Assembly (NCBI GenBank): GCA_903938445.1
Contig: CAJADG010000032.1
Coordinates: forward strand, 27,446 to 91,445
Reading direction: 5' to 3'
Length of the DNA stretch: 64,000 bases
DNA from: an uncultured Bacteroidota bacterium
GTDB lineage: Bacteria; Bacteroidota; Bacteroidia; Chitinophagales; Chitinophagaceae
The translations under genes and the position numbers were made by a program. The notes beneath the pieces are model-generated. The model was not told the origin of the DNA and did no database searches. It saw only the letters and a program-made list of their open reading frames with translations. Position 1 is the first letter of the stretch, and each line of letters starts with the position of its first letter. Of the stretch, positions 45,958 through 55,756 are shown piece after piece.

Positions 45958-47853
45958 ATGGCAGAAGTAAAGATTGGGGCTGAATATAATGAGGACTCTA
46001 TTAGGTCACTTGATTGGAAAGAACATATTAGGCTTAGACCAGGTATGTATATTGGTAAATTAGGTGATGGTACAGCACCTGATGATGGGATCTATGTTTT
46101 AATAAAAGAAGTAATAGATAACTGTATCGATGAGCATACCATGGGTTACGGTAAACAGGTTGAAATTTCTATTCAAGACAAAACGGTAACTATTCGTGAC
46201 TACGGTCGTGGAATTCCATTGGGTAAAATAGTTGATGTAGTTAGTAAGATTAATACAGGAGCTAAATATGATAGCAAGGCCTTTCAAAAATCAGTGGGAT
46301 TGAATGGAGTAGGTACGAAAGCAGTAAATGCATTGAGTGAGGATTTTACAGTGACTGCATTTAGAGAAGGAAAAACAAGATCGGCCTCTTTTCAAAAAGG
46401 GCAATTGATTGAGGAAACGAAAGAAACAAAAACTACCGAATCAAATGGTACATTAGTGAGTTTCACTCCTGATGCGACTGTGTTTAAGAACTATCATTTT
46501 ATTTACGAATACATTGAAAGTCAACTTTGGAATTATTGTTATTTGAATGCTGGTTTAGTCATTCATTTCAACGATAAAAAGTTTGTGAGTAAGAATGGTT
46601 TGTTGGATTTATTGGAACGTAAAACAAATCCTGATGAATTAAGATATCCCATCATGCACTTAAAAGGAGAGGATATCGAAGTGGCTGTTTCGCATAATAA
46701 CGATTACGGTGAAGATATTTTTTCTTTTGTAAATGGTCAGTATACTACCCAAGGAGGTACGCACCAACAAGCATTTAGAGAAGCTTATGTGAAAGTGATT
46801 CGTGATTTTTATAAAAAAGATTACGAAGCTTCAGATATCAGAACCAGTATTGTTGCTGCTGTTTCGGTACGTGTACAAGAGCCAGTATTTGAAAGTCAAA
46901 CCAAAACTAAATTAGGTTCTCAAAATGTAGCAGATGGCGGCCCAAGCATGAAAAACTTTGTTACCGAGTTTTTAGCTAAAGAATTGGACAACTTTTTACA
47001 CCGCAATGCAGTAGTTGCGGATGCACTTAAAAAACGCATTGAGCAAAATGAAAGAGAAAGAAAAGAATTGGCGGGAATTAAAAAATTAGCCAATGAACGT
47101 GCTAAGAAAGCCAATTTGCATAATAAAAAATTAAGAGATTGTCGTGTACACTTAAATGACGATTTACCTTCTAAGAATAAGGAAATGTTTATTGCAACGC
47201 AACAAGCAAGTACTTTATTTATTACCGAGGGTGATTCGGCAAGTGGTAGTATTACTAAGTCTCGTAATGTAGATACCCAAGCGGTATTTAGTTTAAGAGG
47301 TAAGCCCCTCAATGCATTTGGTTTAACCAAAAAAGTGGTTTACGAAAACGAGGAGTTTAACTTATTGCAACACGCATTAAATATTGAAGATGGTTTAGAG
47401 GGATTGCGTTATAACAATATCGTTATTGCAACCGATGCCGATGTGGATGGTATGCACATACGTTTATTGATGCTAACTTTCTTTTTACAATTCTTCCCAG
47501 ACTTGGTAAAACGTGGTCATGTATTTGTTTTAGAAACGCCATTATTCCGTGTTCGTAATAAACAAAAAACCATTTATTGCTACGATGAAAATGAAAAGCA
47601 AAAAGCAATTAGTGAATTAGGTAGTAAACCAGAGATTACCCGATTTAAAGGATTAGGGGAGATTAGCCCCGAAGAATTTGGCAAGTTTATTAATACTGAT
47701 ATCAAATTGGCTCCAGTTATTTTAGAACAAGGGGATCATATTCAACATTTGCTGGAATATTACATGGGTAAGAACTCACAAGAAAGACAAGATTTTATTA
47801 TCAATAATTTAAAAGTAGAATTAGATAAAGCGCATGATACACTTAGTATTTAA
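45958..47853 (+). CDS. parE: DNA topoisomerase IV subunit B
   Basis: 631 residues from ATG 45958; an upstream TTG would add three residues. The GHKL ATPase has [26 protein letters not shown] (Mg-binding Asn), [11 protein letters not shown] and [15 protein letters not shown]. The TOPRIM domain has [12 protein letters not shown] and [13 protein letters not shown]. The enzyme decatenates daughter chromosomes with ParC. ParE is assigned over GyrB because parC follows in the same run of genes and there is no GyrB-type insertion. The 3' end overlaps the DUF1835 gene by 20 bp. Confidence 0.94.
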   Translation: MAEVKIGAEYNEDSIRSLDWKEHIRLRPGMYIGKLGDGTAPDDGIYVLIKEVIDNCIDEHTMGYGKQVEISIQDKTVTIRDYGRGIPLGKIVDVVSKINTGAKYDSKAFQKSVGLNGVGTKAVNALSEDFTVTAFREGKTRSASFQKGQLIEETKETKTTESNGTLVSFTPDATVFKNYHFIYEYIESQLWNYCYLNAGLVIHFNDKKFVSKNGLLDLLERKTNPDELRYPIMHLKGEDIEVAVSHNNDYGEDIFSFVNGQYTTQGGTHQQAFREAYVKVIRDFYKKDYEASDIRTSIVAAVSVRVQEPVFESQTKTKLGSQNVADGGPSMKNFVTEFLAKELDNFLHRNAVVADALKKRIEQNERERKELAGIKKLANERAKKANLHNKKLRDCRVHLNDDLPSKNKEMFIATQQASTLFITEGDSASGSITKSRNVDTQAVFSLRGKPLNAFGLTKKVVYENEEFNLLQHALNIEDGLEGLRYNNIVIATDADVDGMHIRLLMLTFFLQFFPDLVKRGHVFVLETPLFRVRNKQKTIYCYDENEKQKAISELGSKPEITRFKGLGEISPEEFGKFINTDIKLAPVILEQGDHIQHLLEYYMGKNSQERQDFIINNLKVELDKAHDTLSI

Positions 47854-48673
47854 CACAGCAGATATTGCTGCATTAGAAGCTGCCATTGAATTGGATGAGA
47901 GTCTATCTGGTAAAATTGTTGAAATTAAAGACGATTATGCTGTTGGGCCATTATTAAATATATATGAAACAGAAGGTTATCAAGGGCGTCGAGATTGGTG
48001 GCAAACAGTTTTAGCACATTCGCCTTATACTGATCAATTGGATATTGTAGATGATAAATTAACAGTACATCATTTAATCAATGCATTGAATCACGATGAA
48101 AATGAAGTGATCTGGATTTGGATGGGCCAAAACGCGCATGATGTTGCAGGATATTATTGGTTTATGAGTCAGGTGAAAGAGTACCAAGGTCGTATTCAAG
48201 TTTTGTATTTAAATAATCTTCCTTTTTTAAATGAAAAGGGGCAATTATTTTATCCTACTTATTTAAGCCAAATCCAACCTAAAGAATTTTTAAAAGCTAA
48301 AAAGTTAGCGAGACCCATTACTTTAAGTGAGTTTGAATTAGATCCGGATGAATGGAAAAAATTATGTGATGAAAATGAAGGAGTACGTTTTTTAGAAGGT
48401 GGCAAAAAATTGATTAGTCTTGCTATTAATTGTTACGATAGAGACATTTTGTCATTACTTACTAAGAATGCACAAAAATTACCTAGTGCTTTAAGCAATA
48501 TCATGGCTAAGTTAAAAGTAAAATTAGGTGATGCTTTTATTGTATATAGATTAAAAGCATTGGAAGAAGCTGGCAAATTAGTATTTGTGGGTGATTGGGA
48601 AAAAGGCTGGAAAGATATGGTGGTACAAATGCCTGGAGGTACAAATGTTGTTGTTGAAACGGAAGCGGAATAA
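47834..48673 (+). CDS. DUF1835/DUF3658 domain protein
   Basis: 279 residues. The DUF1835 part (about 1-125) is [43 protein letters not shown] and [20 protein letters not shown]. The DUF3658-like C-terminal half (about 150-270) contains [19 protein letters not shown]. The gene starts inside the last 20 bp of parE, implying translational coupling. The molecular role is unknown. The conserved Asp/His/Trp residues in the N-terminal domain suggest a small-molecule or nucleotide-binding fold, but this is speculation. Confidence 0.85.
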   Translation: MIHLVFNTADIAALEAAIELDESLSGKIVEIKDDYAVGPLLNIYETEGYQGRRDWWQTVLAHSPYTDQLDIVDDKLTVHHLINALNHDENEVIWIWMGQNAHDVAGYYWFMSQVKEYQGRIQVLYLNNLPFLNEKGQLFYPTYLSQIQPKEFLKAKKLARPITLSEFELDPDEWKKLCDENEGVRFLEGGKKLISLAINCYDRDILSLLTKNAQKLPSALSNIMAKLKVKLGDAFIVYRLKALEEAGKLVFVGDWEKGWKDMVVQMPGGTNVVVETEAE

Positions 48674-48706
48674 TTTTTAAATAGAAGTGATTTAAATTCT
48701 TGAATA

Positions 48707-49075
48707 ATGCGTGTAACAATTAGCCCTATCCATTTAAAAGCATCTGATGAGCGTGGGGCTTTGCATTATTTTAGTACAGATAGAACTGGCGAGTTTTTAT
48801 TAGTGTATCGAAATGCAGGAAGCGTAAGTGGTCAACATTATCACAAAGGATATTCTGCCGGTAAAAACCCGGAAGATATGTTACTGGTTCAAGGAACTGC
48901 AAGTTTACACTGCAAGGATTTGAATACCAATGAAGAAAAAACATTTGAATTGATTGCACCCACAAGGGTTCTGATTCAAGCGAATGTATGGCATGAATTA
49001 GCGGCAATCACGGATATTGTTTTTGTTGAATTAAATAGTTTAGTAGAAGGTAGTGAAGACACTTACCGACTTTAA
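48707..49075 (+). CDS. Cupin-fold protein (dTDP-sugar-epimerase-like)
   Basis: 122 residues. FLLVYRNAGSVSGQHYHKGYSAGKNPEDMLLVQG has the HYHKG metal-ligand histidines at the first cupin motif; RVLIQANVWHELAAIT is the second motif with one His. The pattern resembles the RmlC/WxcM-like cupin group found in sugar biosynthesis. It sits between DUF1835 and parC on the same strand, 33 bp from each neighbour, with no sugar genes nearby. Substrate unknown. Confidence 0.78.
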   Translation: MRVTISPIHLKASDERGALHYFSTDRTGEFLLVYRNAGSVSGQHYHKGYSAGKNPEDMLLVQGTASLHCKDLNTNEEKTFELIAPTRVLIQANVWHELAAITDIVFVELNSLVEGSEDTYRL

Positions 49076-49108
49076 TGAACTTGAATAGAGTTCGAATTAA
49101 GAATAGTT

Positions 49109-51631
49109 ATGGCAAAAGAGAAAAACTTAGGAAGAGTAACCGAGAATGAATCAGGCGTACAAGGCCAGTATAAAAACTGGTTTTTGGACTATGCCTCCTA
49201 TGTAATATTAGAGCGTGCAGTTCCTGCAATTGAAGATGGTTTAAAGCCTGTACAAAGAAGAATCTTACATGCCATGAAAGAAATGGATGATGGAAGATTT
49301 AATAAGGTGGCAAATATCATTGGTCAAAGTATGCAGTATCATCCTCATGGTGATGCTAGTATTGGAGATGCCTTAGTAAATATTGGACAAAAGAATTTAT
49401 TAGTTGAAACGCAGGGTAACTGGGGGGATGTACGTACGGGTGATTCTGCAGCAGCATCCAGATATATTGAAGCACGTTTAAGCAAGTTTGCTTTAGAGGT
49501 AGCCTTTAATGCAAAAACGACCGAATGGGCTTTAAGTTATGATGGTCGTAAAAATGAACCGGTAACATTGCCCATGAAGTTTCCGTTATTATTAGCGCAG
49601 GGTGCAGATGGTATTGCGGTAGGTCTTTCTACCAAAATTTTGCCACACAATTTTAATGAATTGTTGGAGGCAAGTATCAAACATTTAAGAGGTCGTAAAT
49701 TTGAATTATTACCTGATTTTCAAACAGGTGGTATGATTGATGCTTCTAATTATAATGATGGTAGAAGAGGTGGTAAAGTTAGAGTACGCGCACATATTGA
49801 AGAGCTTGATAAAAAAACATTGATAATTAAGGACGTTCCTTATAGTGTGACTACTACTCAATTAATGGAGAGTATCACCAAAGCAAATGACCAGGGTAAA
49901 ATCAAAATTAAAAAAGTTACAGACGTTACCGCTGCCGAAGTAGAAATACAAATTGATTTAGCAACAGGCATTTCACCTGACATTACCATTGATGCTTTAT
50001 ATGCATTCACAGATTGTGAGATAAGTCTTTCTCCAAATGCTTGTGTGATTGTTGATAATCGTCCTCAATTTTTAGGGGCAAGTGATTTATTGAAATACTC
50101 GGTTGAACATACGAAGAGTTTATTAAAAGCAGAATTAGAAATTCAATTAAAAGAATTAGAAAGCAAATGGCATTTTACCAGCTTAGAAAAAATATTCTTT
50201 GAAGAAAAAATCTATCAAGAATTAGAGAAAAAGCATTTGAACTGGGAAAAAGTTATTGACGCCATTGATAAAGCATTTGAACCATTTAAAAAGAAGTTCA
50301 AAAAGCCAATTGAGCGTGAAGATCTTTTAAAGTTAACTGATAAGCCTGTACGCAGAATCTATAAATTAGATATTGAAGATTTGATTCAGCAAATAAAAAA
50401 TATCGAAGCAGAAATTAAAGAAACCAAACATCATTTAGATAATTTGGTTGATTATGCTGTTGCTTATTATGAAGGCTTACAAAAGAAATATGGTAAAGGC
50501 AAAGAGCGTAAAACAGAGATTAAAGAATTTGATACCATTCAAGTAAAGCAAGTTGCTATAGCCAATACAAAATTATACATCAACAAAGCAGAAGGATTTA
50601 TAGGGACTAGTTTAAAGAAGGATGAATTCCTTTGCGACTGTACGGATTATGATGATATTATTGCCTTCACCAAGTTGGGTATTATGAAAGTAGTGAAAGT
50701 GTCTGACAAAGTATTTATTGGAAAGGATATTATTCATGCTGCAGTTTTTCAAAAGAATGACGAGCGTACTACCTACAATATGGTTTATGTTGATGGAGCT
50801 AGCGGCATTAGTTATGCAAAACGTTTTAATATAACAGGGGTTACTCGTGATAAAGAATATCCATTAGCTAAGAGTGTAGAGAAATCTAAAGTGCATTATA
50901 TGTCGGTAAATGCCAATGGGGAAGCAGAGTCGGTGAAAATTATATTGAGTCCAAACTGTACGGCAAGAATTAAAGAATTTGACTTTTATTTTGAAACATT
51001 AGAAGTAAAAGGAAGAAGTAGTGTTGGTAATCAAGTAACCAAATATCCAATTAAAACAGTTCGTTTAAAAGAAGCGGGCAAAAGTACTTTAGTGGGTCGC
51101 AAACTTTGGTTTGATGACAAGTTTGGTCGTTTAAATAATGAAGAGAAAGGAATTTATTTAGGCACATTTGAGGATGAAAAATTATTAGTCTTTACTAAAG
51201 ATGGTTATTATGAAGTAACGGATACGGAAACTTCTCAAAGATTTGATCCCGAAAAAGTATTAAGTATTGAAAAGTTCAATCCTGAAAAAGTGGTAACTGC
51301 CGTCTATTTAGATAAGGATAAATTACAGTTTAATATTAAACGTTTTAAAATAGAAACAACCACTTTAAGATCACCATTTTGTTGTATTAAGGAAGGTGAT
51401 GGCAATTATTTAGCAGCGATATCAACTGCCATTGAACCAATATTAGTAATCAATACGGGTAAAGGCACTCAAATTAGAAAAGCTAAATTTAAAGTGAGCA
51501 AGATTGTTGATATTATGGGTTGGAAAGCGGTAGGAACCAAACTAACTGACTATAATAAAACCATCGAAATGGAATGGGAAACTAAAGTTGTCATCAAAGA
51601 TCCTAACGACGAACAACCAGAATTGTTCTAA
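49109..51631 (+). CDS. parC: DNA topoisomerase IV subunit A
   Basis: 840 residues. The N-terminal winged-helix/tower region has LDYASYVILERAVPAIEDGLKPVQRRILHAM-type sequence (in part ERAVPAIEDGLKPVQRRIL), YHPHGDASIGDALV, and the catalytic Tyr in DSAAASRYIEARLSKFALE. A long coiled-coil segment (about 340-460) with alternating Lys/Glu is followed by the C-terminal beta-pinwheel (about 480-810), whose blades are divergent. The GyrA-box (QRRGGKG-type) is not obvious, which favours ParC over GyrA. It works with ParE encoded upstream. Confidence 0.94.
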   Translation: MAKEKNLGRVTENESGVQGQYKNWFLDYASYVILERAVPAIEDGLKPVQRRILHAMKEMDDGRFNKVANIIGQSMQYHPHGDASIGDALVNIGQKNLLVETQGNWGDVRTGDSAAASRYIEARLSKFALEVAFNAKTTEWALSYDGRKNEPVTLPMKFPLLLAQGADGIAVGLSTKILPHNFNELLEASIKHLRGRKFELLPDFQTGGMIDASNYNDGRRGGKVRVRAHIEELDKKTLIIKDVPYSVTTTQLMESITKANDQGKIKIKKVTDVTAAEVEIQIDLATGISPDITIDALYAFTDCEISLSPNACVIVDNRPQFLGASDLLKYSVEHTKSLLKAELEIQLKELESKWHFTSLEKIFFEEKIYQELEKKHLNWEKVIDAIDKAFEPFKKKFKKPIEREDLLKLTDKPVRRIYKLDIEDLIQQIKNIEAEIKETKHHLDNLVDYAVAYYEGLQKKYGKGKERKTEIKEFDTIQVKQVAIANTKLYINKAEGFIGTSLKKDEFLCDCTDYDDIIAFTKLGIMKVVKVSDKVFIGKDIIHAAVFQKNDERTTYNMVYVDGASGISYAKRFNITGVTRDKEYPLAKSVEKSKVHYMSVNANGEAESVKIILSPNCTARIKEFDFYFETLEVKGRSSVGNQVTKYPIKTVRLKEAGKSTLVGRKLWFDDKFGRLNNEEKGIYLGTFEDEKLLVFTKDGYYEVTDTETSQRFDPEKVLSIEKFNPEKVVTAVYLDKDKLQFNIKRFKIETTTLRSPFCCIKEGDGNYLAAISTAIEPILVINTGKGTQIRKAKFKVSKIVDIMGWKAVGTKLTDYNKTIEMEWETKVVIKDPNDEQPELF

Positions 51632-51668
51632 ATTTATATAAAGGTTACAAAAACCAAATGAAAAAGCC

Positions 51669-52535
51669 ATGTCAACTGTTAATGTAGGTCAATTTAATTT
51701 ATTGCGTGTAGACCGAAAGGTAGACTTTGGTTTTTATATGGACGATGGTGGCGAAGGTATATTGTTACCGAAGCGTTTTGTACCCTCTGGTTTACAAGTA
51801 GGTGATACCATTAGTGTATTTGTATACCATGATTCTGATAATCGTTTAATTGCTACTACTCAAGAGCCTTATGCAGTAGTGGGTGATATTGCTGCTTTAA
51901 AAGTAGTGGAAGTAACTCGCCAGGGTGCATTTATGGATTGGGGTTTGATGAAGGATGTATTTGTGCCAGCTTCCCAACAATTATCTACGATGCGTTTGGG
52001 TGGTAAATATTTAGTGAAATTATATATTGACAAACAAACGGGGAGGGTAGCTGCCACTGAAAAAATTGATAATCAAATTAGCAATGATTTTTTAACAGTT
52101 AAAGAAGGAGAGAAAGTTAAAGTACAGGTTTATCGTGAGTCTGAAATTGGTTATGTAGTCATAGTCAATCAAGTTCATCAGGGACTAGTTTATAAAAACG
52201 AAGTGTTCACTCATTTACATATTGGTCAATTTATTGATGAAGCCTATATAAAGAAAATTAGAGAGGATAATAAATTAGATATTGGTATTGGTAAACAAGG
52301 CGTTGAAAAATTAGATAGCGATCAACAAACCATTATTAAATTATTAAAATTGCATAAAGGATTTTTACCTTATCACGATAAGTCAAGTCCCGAAGATATT
52401 TATGCTTTTTTTGCGATGAGTAAAAAAGCTTTTAAAATGAATGTGGGGATTTTGTATAAGTCTAAACTGATTACCATTGAGGACAATGGAATTCGTTTGG
52501 TTGATACACCAGCATCTCCTGCACCTGATGCATAA
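51669..52535 (+). CDS. S1-domain RNA-binding protein, CvfB family
   Basis: 288 residues. The opening VGQFNLLRVDRKVDFGFYMD and GILLPKRFVPSGLQVGDTI, then a second S1-like repeat VVEVTRQGAFMDWGLMKDVFVP, are the tandem S1 domains of the CvfB/YitL family. The C-terminal winged helix is GFLPYHDKSSPEDIYAFFAMSKKAFK. It is expected to bind RNA and affect expression of virulence or stress genes in Firmicutes; the Bacteroidota role is unknown. It is in the parE-parC run, 37 bp after parC. Confidence 0.9.
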   Translation: MSTVNVGQFNLLRVDRKVDFGFYMDDGGEGILLPKRFVPSGLQVGDTISVFVYHDSDNRLIATTQEPYAVVGDIAALKVVEVTRQGAFMDWGLMKDVFVPASQQLSTMRLGGKYLVKLYIDKQTGRVAATEKIDNQISNDFLTVKEGEKVKVQVYRESEIGYVVIVNQVHQGLVYKNEVFTHLHIGQFIDEAYIKKIREDNKLDIGIGKQGVEKLDSDQQTIIKLLKLHKGFLPYHDKSSPEDIYAFFAMSKKAFKMNVGILYKSKLITIEDNGIRLVDTPASPAPDA

Positions 52536-52552
52536 AAATTAAATTGACCATT

Positions 52553-53734
52553 ATGTCTAAGGAAGTTTACATTGTTGCTGCAGTAAGAACACCCATTGGT
52601 TCATTTGGTGGTTGTTTATATAGCTTATCTGCTACTCAATTAGGAGCAATTGCAATTAAAGGTGCTATGGATAAAATTAATCTAAACACTGCACTGATAG
52701 ATGAAGTAATTATGGGTTCCGTAATACAAGCAGGACTTGGACAAGCCCCAGCCAGACAGGCTAGTAAAGGAGCTGGTTTGCCTGACAAAGTGATTGCAAC
52801 TACAGTGAATAAAGTTTGTGCAAGTGGTATGAAGGCTATAGCAATGGCCACTCAAAATATTTTATTAGGAGACTCAGATATTGTTGTTGCAGGTGGAATG
52901 GAAAGTATGAGTAATGCTCCTTTTTATAATTCAACACAAAGATGGGGAAACAAGTATGGTGATATTTCTATGCAAGATGGCTTGGCTAAAGATGGTTTAA
53001 CGGATGCTTTTGATAAAGTTGCCATGGGAAATTTTGCTGACTTATGTGCTAAGGAAAATAATATTTCAAGAGCAGATCAAGATGCTTTTGCAGTTGCTAG
53101 TTATCATAAATCGCAAGCTGCCACAGAAAAAGGATTATTCGCATCAGAGATTATTCCTGTGAGTATTCCTCAAAAAAAGGGAGAACCCATTATTATTATT
53201 AAAGACGAAGAACCTTTTAATGTAAAGTTTGATAAAGTAGCACAGTTAAATCCTGCTTTTAGTAAAGATGGTACCGTAACTGCTGCAAATGCAAGTACAA
53301 TGAATGATGGAGCTGCTGCTTTAATTTTAATGAGTGGAGAAAAAGTAACAGAACTTGGAATTAAGCCCCTTGCTAAAATAATAAGTTATGCGGATGCAGA
53401 ACAAGATCCTCAATGGTTTACAACTACACCTGCATTAGCGATTCCAAAAGCTTTGAAAAAAGCAAATCTTACCAAAGACCAAATTGATTTTTTTGAATTT
53501 AATGAAGCATTTTCAGTCGTTGGCATTGTGAATACACAGTTATTGAAATTAGATCCAAATAAAGTAAATGTAAACGGAGGTGCCGTTTCATTAGGACATC
53601 CATTGGGATGCAGCGGTGCCAGAATTGTAGTTACTTTAATTAATGTATTGGCACAAAACAATGGTAAATATGGCGCCGCGGCTATTTGCAATGGAGGAGG
53701 AGGAGCAAGTGCTTTGATTATTGAAAAGTGCTAA
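52553..53734 (+). CDS. Acetyl-CoA C-acetyltransferase (thiolase)
   Basis: 393 residues from ATG 52553; a TTG three codons upstream is less likely. The acyl-binding Cys is in VNKVCASGMKAIAMA (about residue 88), and the other active-site segments are NASTMNDGAAAL, FNEAFSVV, GGAVSLGHPLGCSGARI (catalytic His) and ICNGGGGASAL (second Cys). It makes or degrades acetoacetyl-CoA in fatty-acid, butyrate or ketone-body metabolism. It is 17 bp downstream of the CvfB-like gene, probably read through from the same run. The substrate chain length is undetermined. Confidence 0.94.
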   Translation: MSKEVYIVAAVRTPIGSFGGCLYSLSATQLGAIAIKGAMDKINLNTALIDEVIMGSVIQAGLGQAPARQASKGAGLPDKVIATTVNKVCASGMKAIAMATQNILLGDSDIVVAGGMESMSNAPFYNSTQRWGNKYGDISMQDGLAKDGLTDAFDKVAMGNFADLCAKENNISRADQDAFAVASYHKSQAATEKGLFASEIIPVSIPQKKGEPIIIIKDEEPFNVKFDKVAQLNPAFSKDGTVTAANASTMNDGAAALILMSGEKVTELGIKPLAKIISYADAEQDPQWFTTTPALAIPKALKKANLTKDQIDFFEFNEAFSVVGIVNTQLLKLDPNKVNVNGGAVSLGHPLGCSGARIVVTLINVLAQNNGKYGAAAICNGGGGASALIIEKC

Positions 53735-53755
53735 ACTAACAATCATTCATATTTT

Positions 53756-54088
53756 TTATACACCCGCCTGTTCTATTACTTCGTCCATCATAATTCCATA
53801 ATGGCTTTCATCATATATACATTCCCCATTTTTAATTAAAAGAATCTGAGGTGATTCATGATGCACTTGAAATGCTTCTGCAATGGATGTAGATATTTGT
53901 CTATAGTTTAATAAATCCAAATAATAAAAGTCAATTGTATTGGGTGTTTCAGCGCGTTCAAATCTTGAAAATGCCATTTTTGAAATACTGCAAGTAGTGC
54001 TATGTTTAAAAATTAATTGAGGCTTCATAAAAGAAGCTGCTCGTATTAATTCTATTTGATTATCAGTGGTTAAGGCTATCCAGTTCAT
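53756..54088 (-). CDS. Bacillithiol-system redox protein YtxJ-like
   Basis: 110 residues, thioredoxin fold. Conserved YtxJ features are PQLIFKHSTTCSISKMAFSRFE (the single catalytic Cys in a TCSIS context), FYYLDLLNYRQIS and HESPQILLIKNGECIYDESH, with a cis-Pro in SPQ. YtxJ is a bacilliredoxin-type protein expected to resolve mixed disulfides with bacillithiol. Its presence suggests bacillithiol synthesis, but bshA/B/C are not in the window. It is convergent with the thiolase gene, 21 bp away. Confidence 0.85.
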   Translation of the reverse strand: MNWIALTTDNQIELIRAASFMKPQLIFKHSTTCSISKMAFSRFERAETPNTIDFYYLDLLNYRQISTSIAEAFQVHHESPQILLIKNGECIYDESHYGIMMDEVIEQAGV

Positions 54089-54193
54089 ATTTTCAATTAT
54101 GGTTCAAAATTAAGAAAATATTATTGTTGTCTAGTCTAAAATTGACCCAAAATAGTTCCTAAATAATGATTAACTTCGGAAATAATTTTTGTT

Positions 54194-54961
54194 ATGCCAT
54201 TAAGCCTTAGCCGCCCAATTTGTTTTATTGATTTAGAAACTACAGGTATCAATGTAAGTACGGATAGGATTGTGGAAATTGCCATCGTAAAAATTGGGAT
54301 AGACGGAACAAAGCAAACAAAAAGAAGATTAGTGAATCCAGAGATGCCTATTCCAAAAGAAAGTGCTGAGGTACATGGTATAACAGATGAAATGGTAAAA
54401 GATGCTCCCAGTTTTAAAGCATTGGCTAATGAAATAAAACAATTTATGGAAGGTGCTGATATTGGTGGTTACAATAGCAATCGTTTTGATGTTCCTATGT
54501 TGAATGAAGAATTTTTAAGAGCAGGTATAAGTGTTGATATTGAAAGTCGTAAATTATTAGATGTTCAAAAAGTGTTTCATAAAATGGAACAAAGAACATT
54601 GTCTGCTGCTTATCAATTTTATTGTCATAAAACCTTAGAGGATGCACATACAGCTGAAGCGGATGCAACAGCAACTTGGGAAGTCTTGGAAGCACAAATT
54701 GAAAAATATCCTCAAATTGGAAATACCGTTGAATCGATTGTTAAATTTACAGGCGAAGATGAAATTGTTGATTTTGCACGTCGACTAGTAATTGAAAACG
54801 GAGTTATCGTTTTTAATTTTGGTAAACATAAAGGAAAGCCTGTAGTTCAAGTTTTAAAAGAAGAACCACAGTATTATGATTGGATGATGAAGGGAGATTT
54901 TCCATTACATACTAAACAAAAATTGACTGAGATTTTAAATAAATCCATTTTAAATAAATAA
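54194..54961 (+). CDS. DnaQ-type DEDDh 3'-5' exonuclease with a DUF3820-like tail
   Basis: 255 residues. The exonuclease domain (about 8-170) has ICFIDLETTGINVSTDRIVEIAIVK (DxE), EVHGITDEMVKDAPSF, YNSNRFDVPML and HTAEADATAT (H-x4-D), i.e. the four DEDDh metal ligands. The C-terminal part (about 205-250) has FNFGKHKGKPV and YYDWMMKGDFP, a DUF3820-like module found after some DnaQ exonucleases. It removes nucleotides from 3' ends, probably in proofreading or RNA/DNA repair. It is 24 bp upstream of the GT2 gene. Confidence 0.9.
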   Translation: MPLSLSRPICFIDLETTGINVSTDRIVEIAIVKIGIDGTKQTKRRLVNPEMPIPKESAEVHGITDEMVKDAPSFKALANEIKQFMEGADIGGYNSNRFDVPMLNEEFLRAGISVDIESRKLLDVQKVFHKMEQRTLSAAYQFYCHKTLEDAHTAEADATATWEVLEAQIEKYPQIGNTVESIVKFTGEDEIVDFARRLVIENGVIVFNFGKHKGKPVVQVLKEEPQYYDWMMKGDFPLHTKQKLTEILNKSILNK

Positions 54962-54985
54962 TAAAAATTATCCCCCTCAAATCAA

Positions 54986-55726
54986 GTGAAAAAGATTGTT
55001 TTAATACCAACTTATAACGAGAAAGAAAATATCTCAGCAATTATACATGCTGTGTTAGCTTTTGAGTCCAATTATCATATTTTGGTAATAGATGATGGAT
55101 CACCAGATGGTACTGCTGATATTGTAAGATCTATCATTGCCAAAAATGAAGGTCGCGTATTTATTGAATGTAGATCTGGAAAATTGGGATTGGGTACCGC
55201 TTATATACACGGTTTCAAATGGGCATTGAAAAATAATTACGATTATATTATTGAAATGGATGCAGATTTCTCTCATAATCCCAATGATTTAGATAGATTA
55301 TGTGCAGCAATTGATAATGGGGCCGATGTTGCCGTTGGTAGTAGATATGTTAATGGCGGGAGTACTGAAAACTGGCCTTTAGATAGAAAAATTTATTCAC
55401 AAGGAGGATCAGCATATACAAGAATCATCACTGGAATGCCAGTAAAAGATCCAACTGCGGGATTTGTTTGCTATAGAAATAGAGTATTGGATTCAATAAA
55501 CCTAGACAATATTAAATTTATTGGGTATGCATTTCAAATTGAAATGAAATTTGCATCTTGGAGATTAGGTTTTAAAATAAAAGAAGTGCCTATTAAATTT
55601 GTTGATAGAAAAATAGGAATAAGTAAAATGACCAAAGGCATTATTAAAGAAGCGATTTTAGGTGTTTTCAATATGCAATGGCAATATATTACTGGTAAAT
55701 TTTTAAAACAAATTAAGAAAAACTAG
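54986..55726 (+). CDS. GT2 polyprenol-phosphate mannosyltransferase (DPM1-like)
   Basis: 246 residues from GTG 54986. The start is supported because the family N-terminus IVLIPTYNEKENISAII begins two residues later. VIDDGSPDGTADIVR, EMDADFSHNPNDLDRL (metal-binding DAD), GSRYVNGGSTENWPLDRKI and FVDRKIGISKMTKGIIKEAI are diagnostic of the DPM1/polyprenol-phosphate-mannose-synthase branch of GT2. It transfers a sugar from GDP- or UDP-donors to polyprenyl phosphate. There is no C-terminal membrane domain, so it is cytosolic or peripheral. Donor and acceptor are not determined here. Confidence 0.9.
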   Translation: MKKIVLIPTYNEKENISAIIHAVLAFESNYHILVIDDGSPDGTADIVRSIIAKNEGRVFIECRSGKLGLGTAYIHGFKWALKNNYDYIIEMDADFSHNPNDLDRLCAAIDNGADVAVGSRYVNGGSTENWPLDRKIYSQGGSAYTRIITGMPVKDPTAGFVCYRNRVLDSINLDNIKFIGYAFQIEMKFASWRLGFKIKEVPIKFVDRKIGISKMTKGIIKEAILGVFNMQWQYITGKFLKQIKKN

Positions 55727-55756
55727 TATTTACTAGTCTTTCTTAATCTATTCAGT

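Noticed and set aside
49109..51631. GyrA and GyrB identity for the topoisomerase genes
   Set aside because: No clear GyrA-box and the divergent C-terminal pinwheel favour ParC; a profile search against GyrA/ParC of Bacteroidota would settle it.
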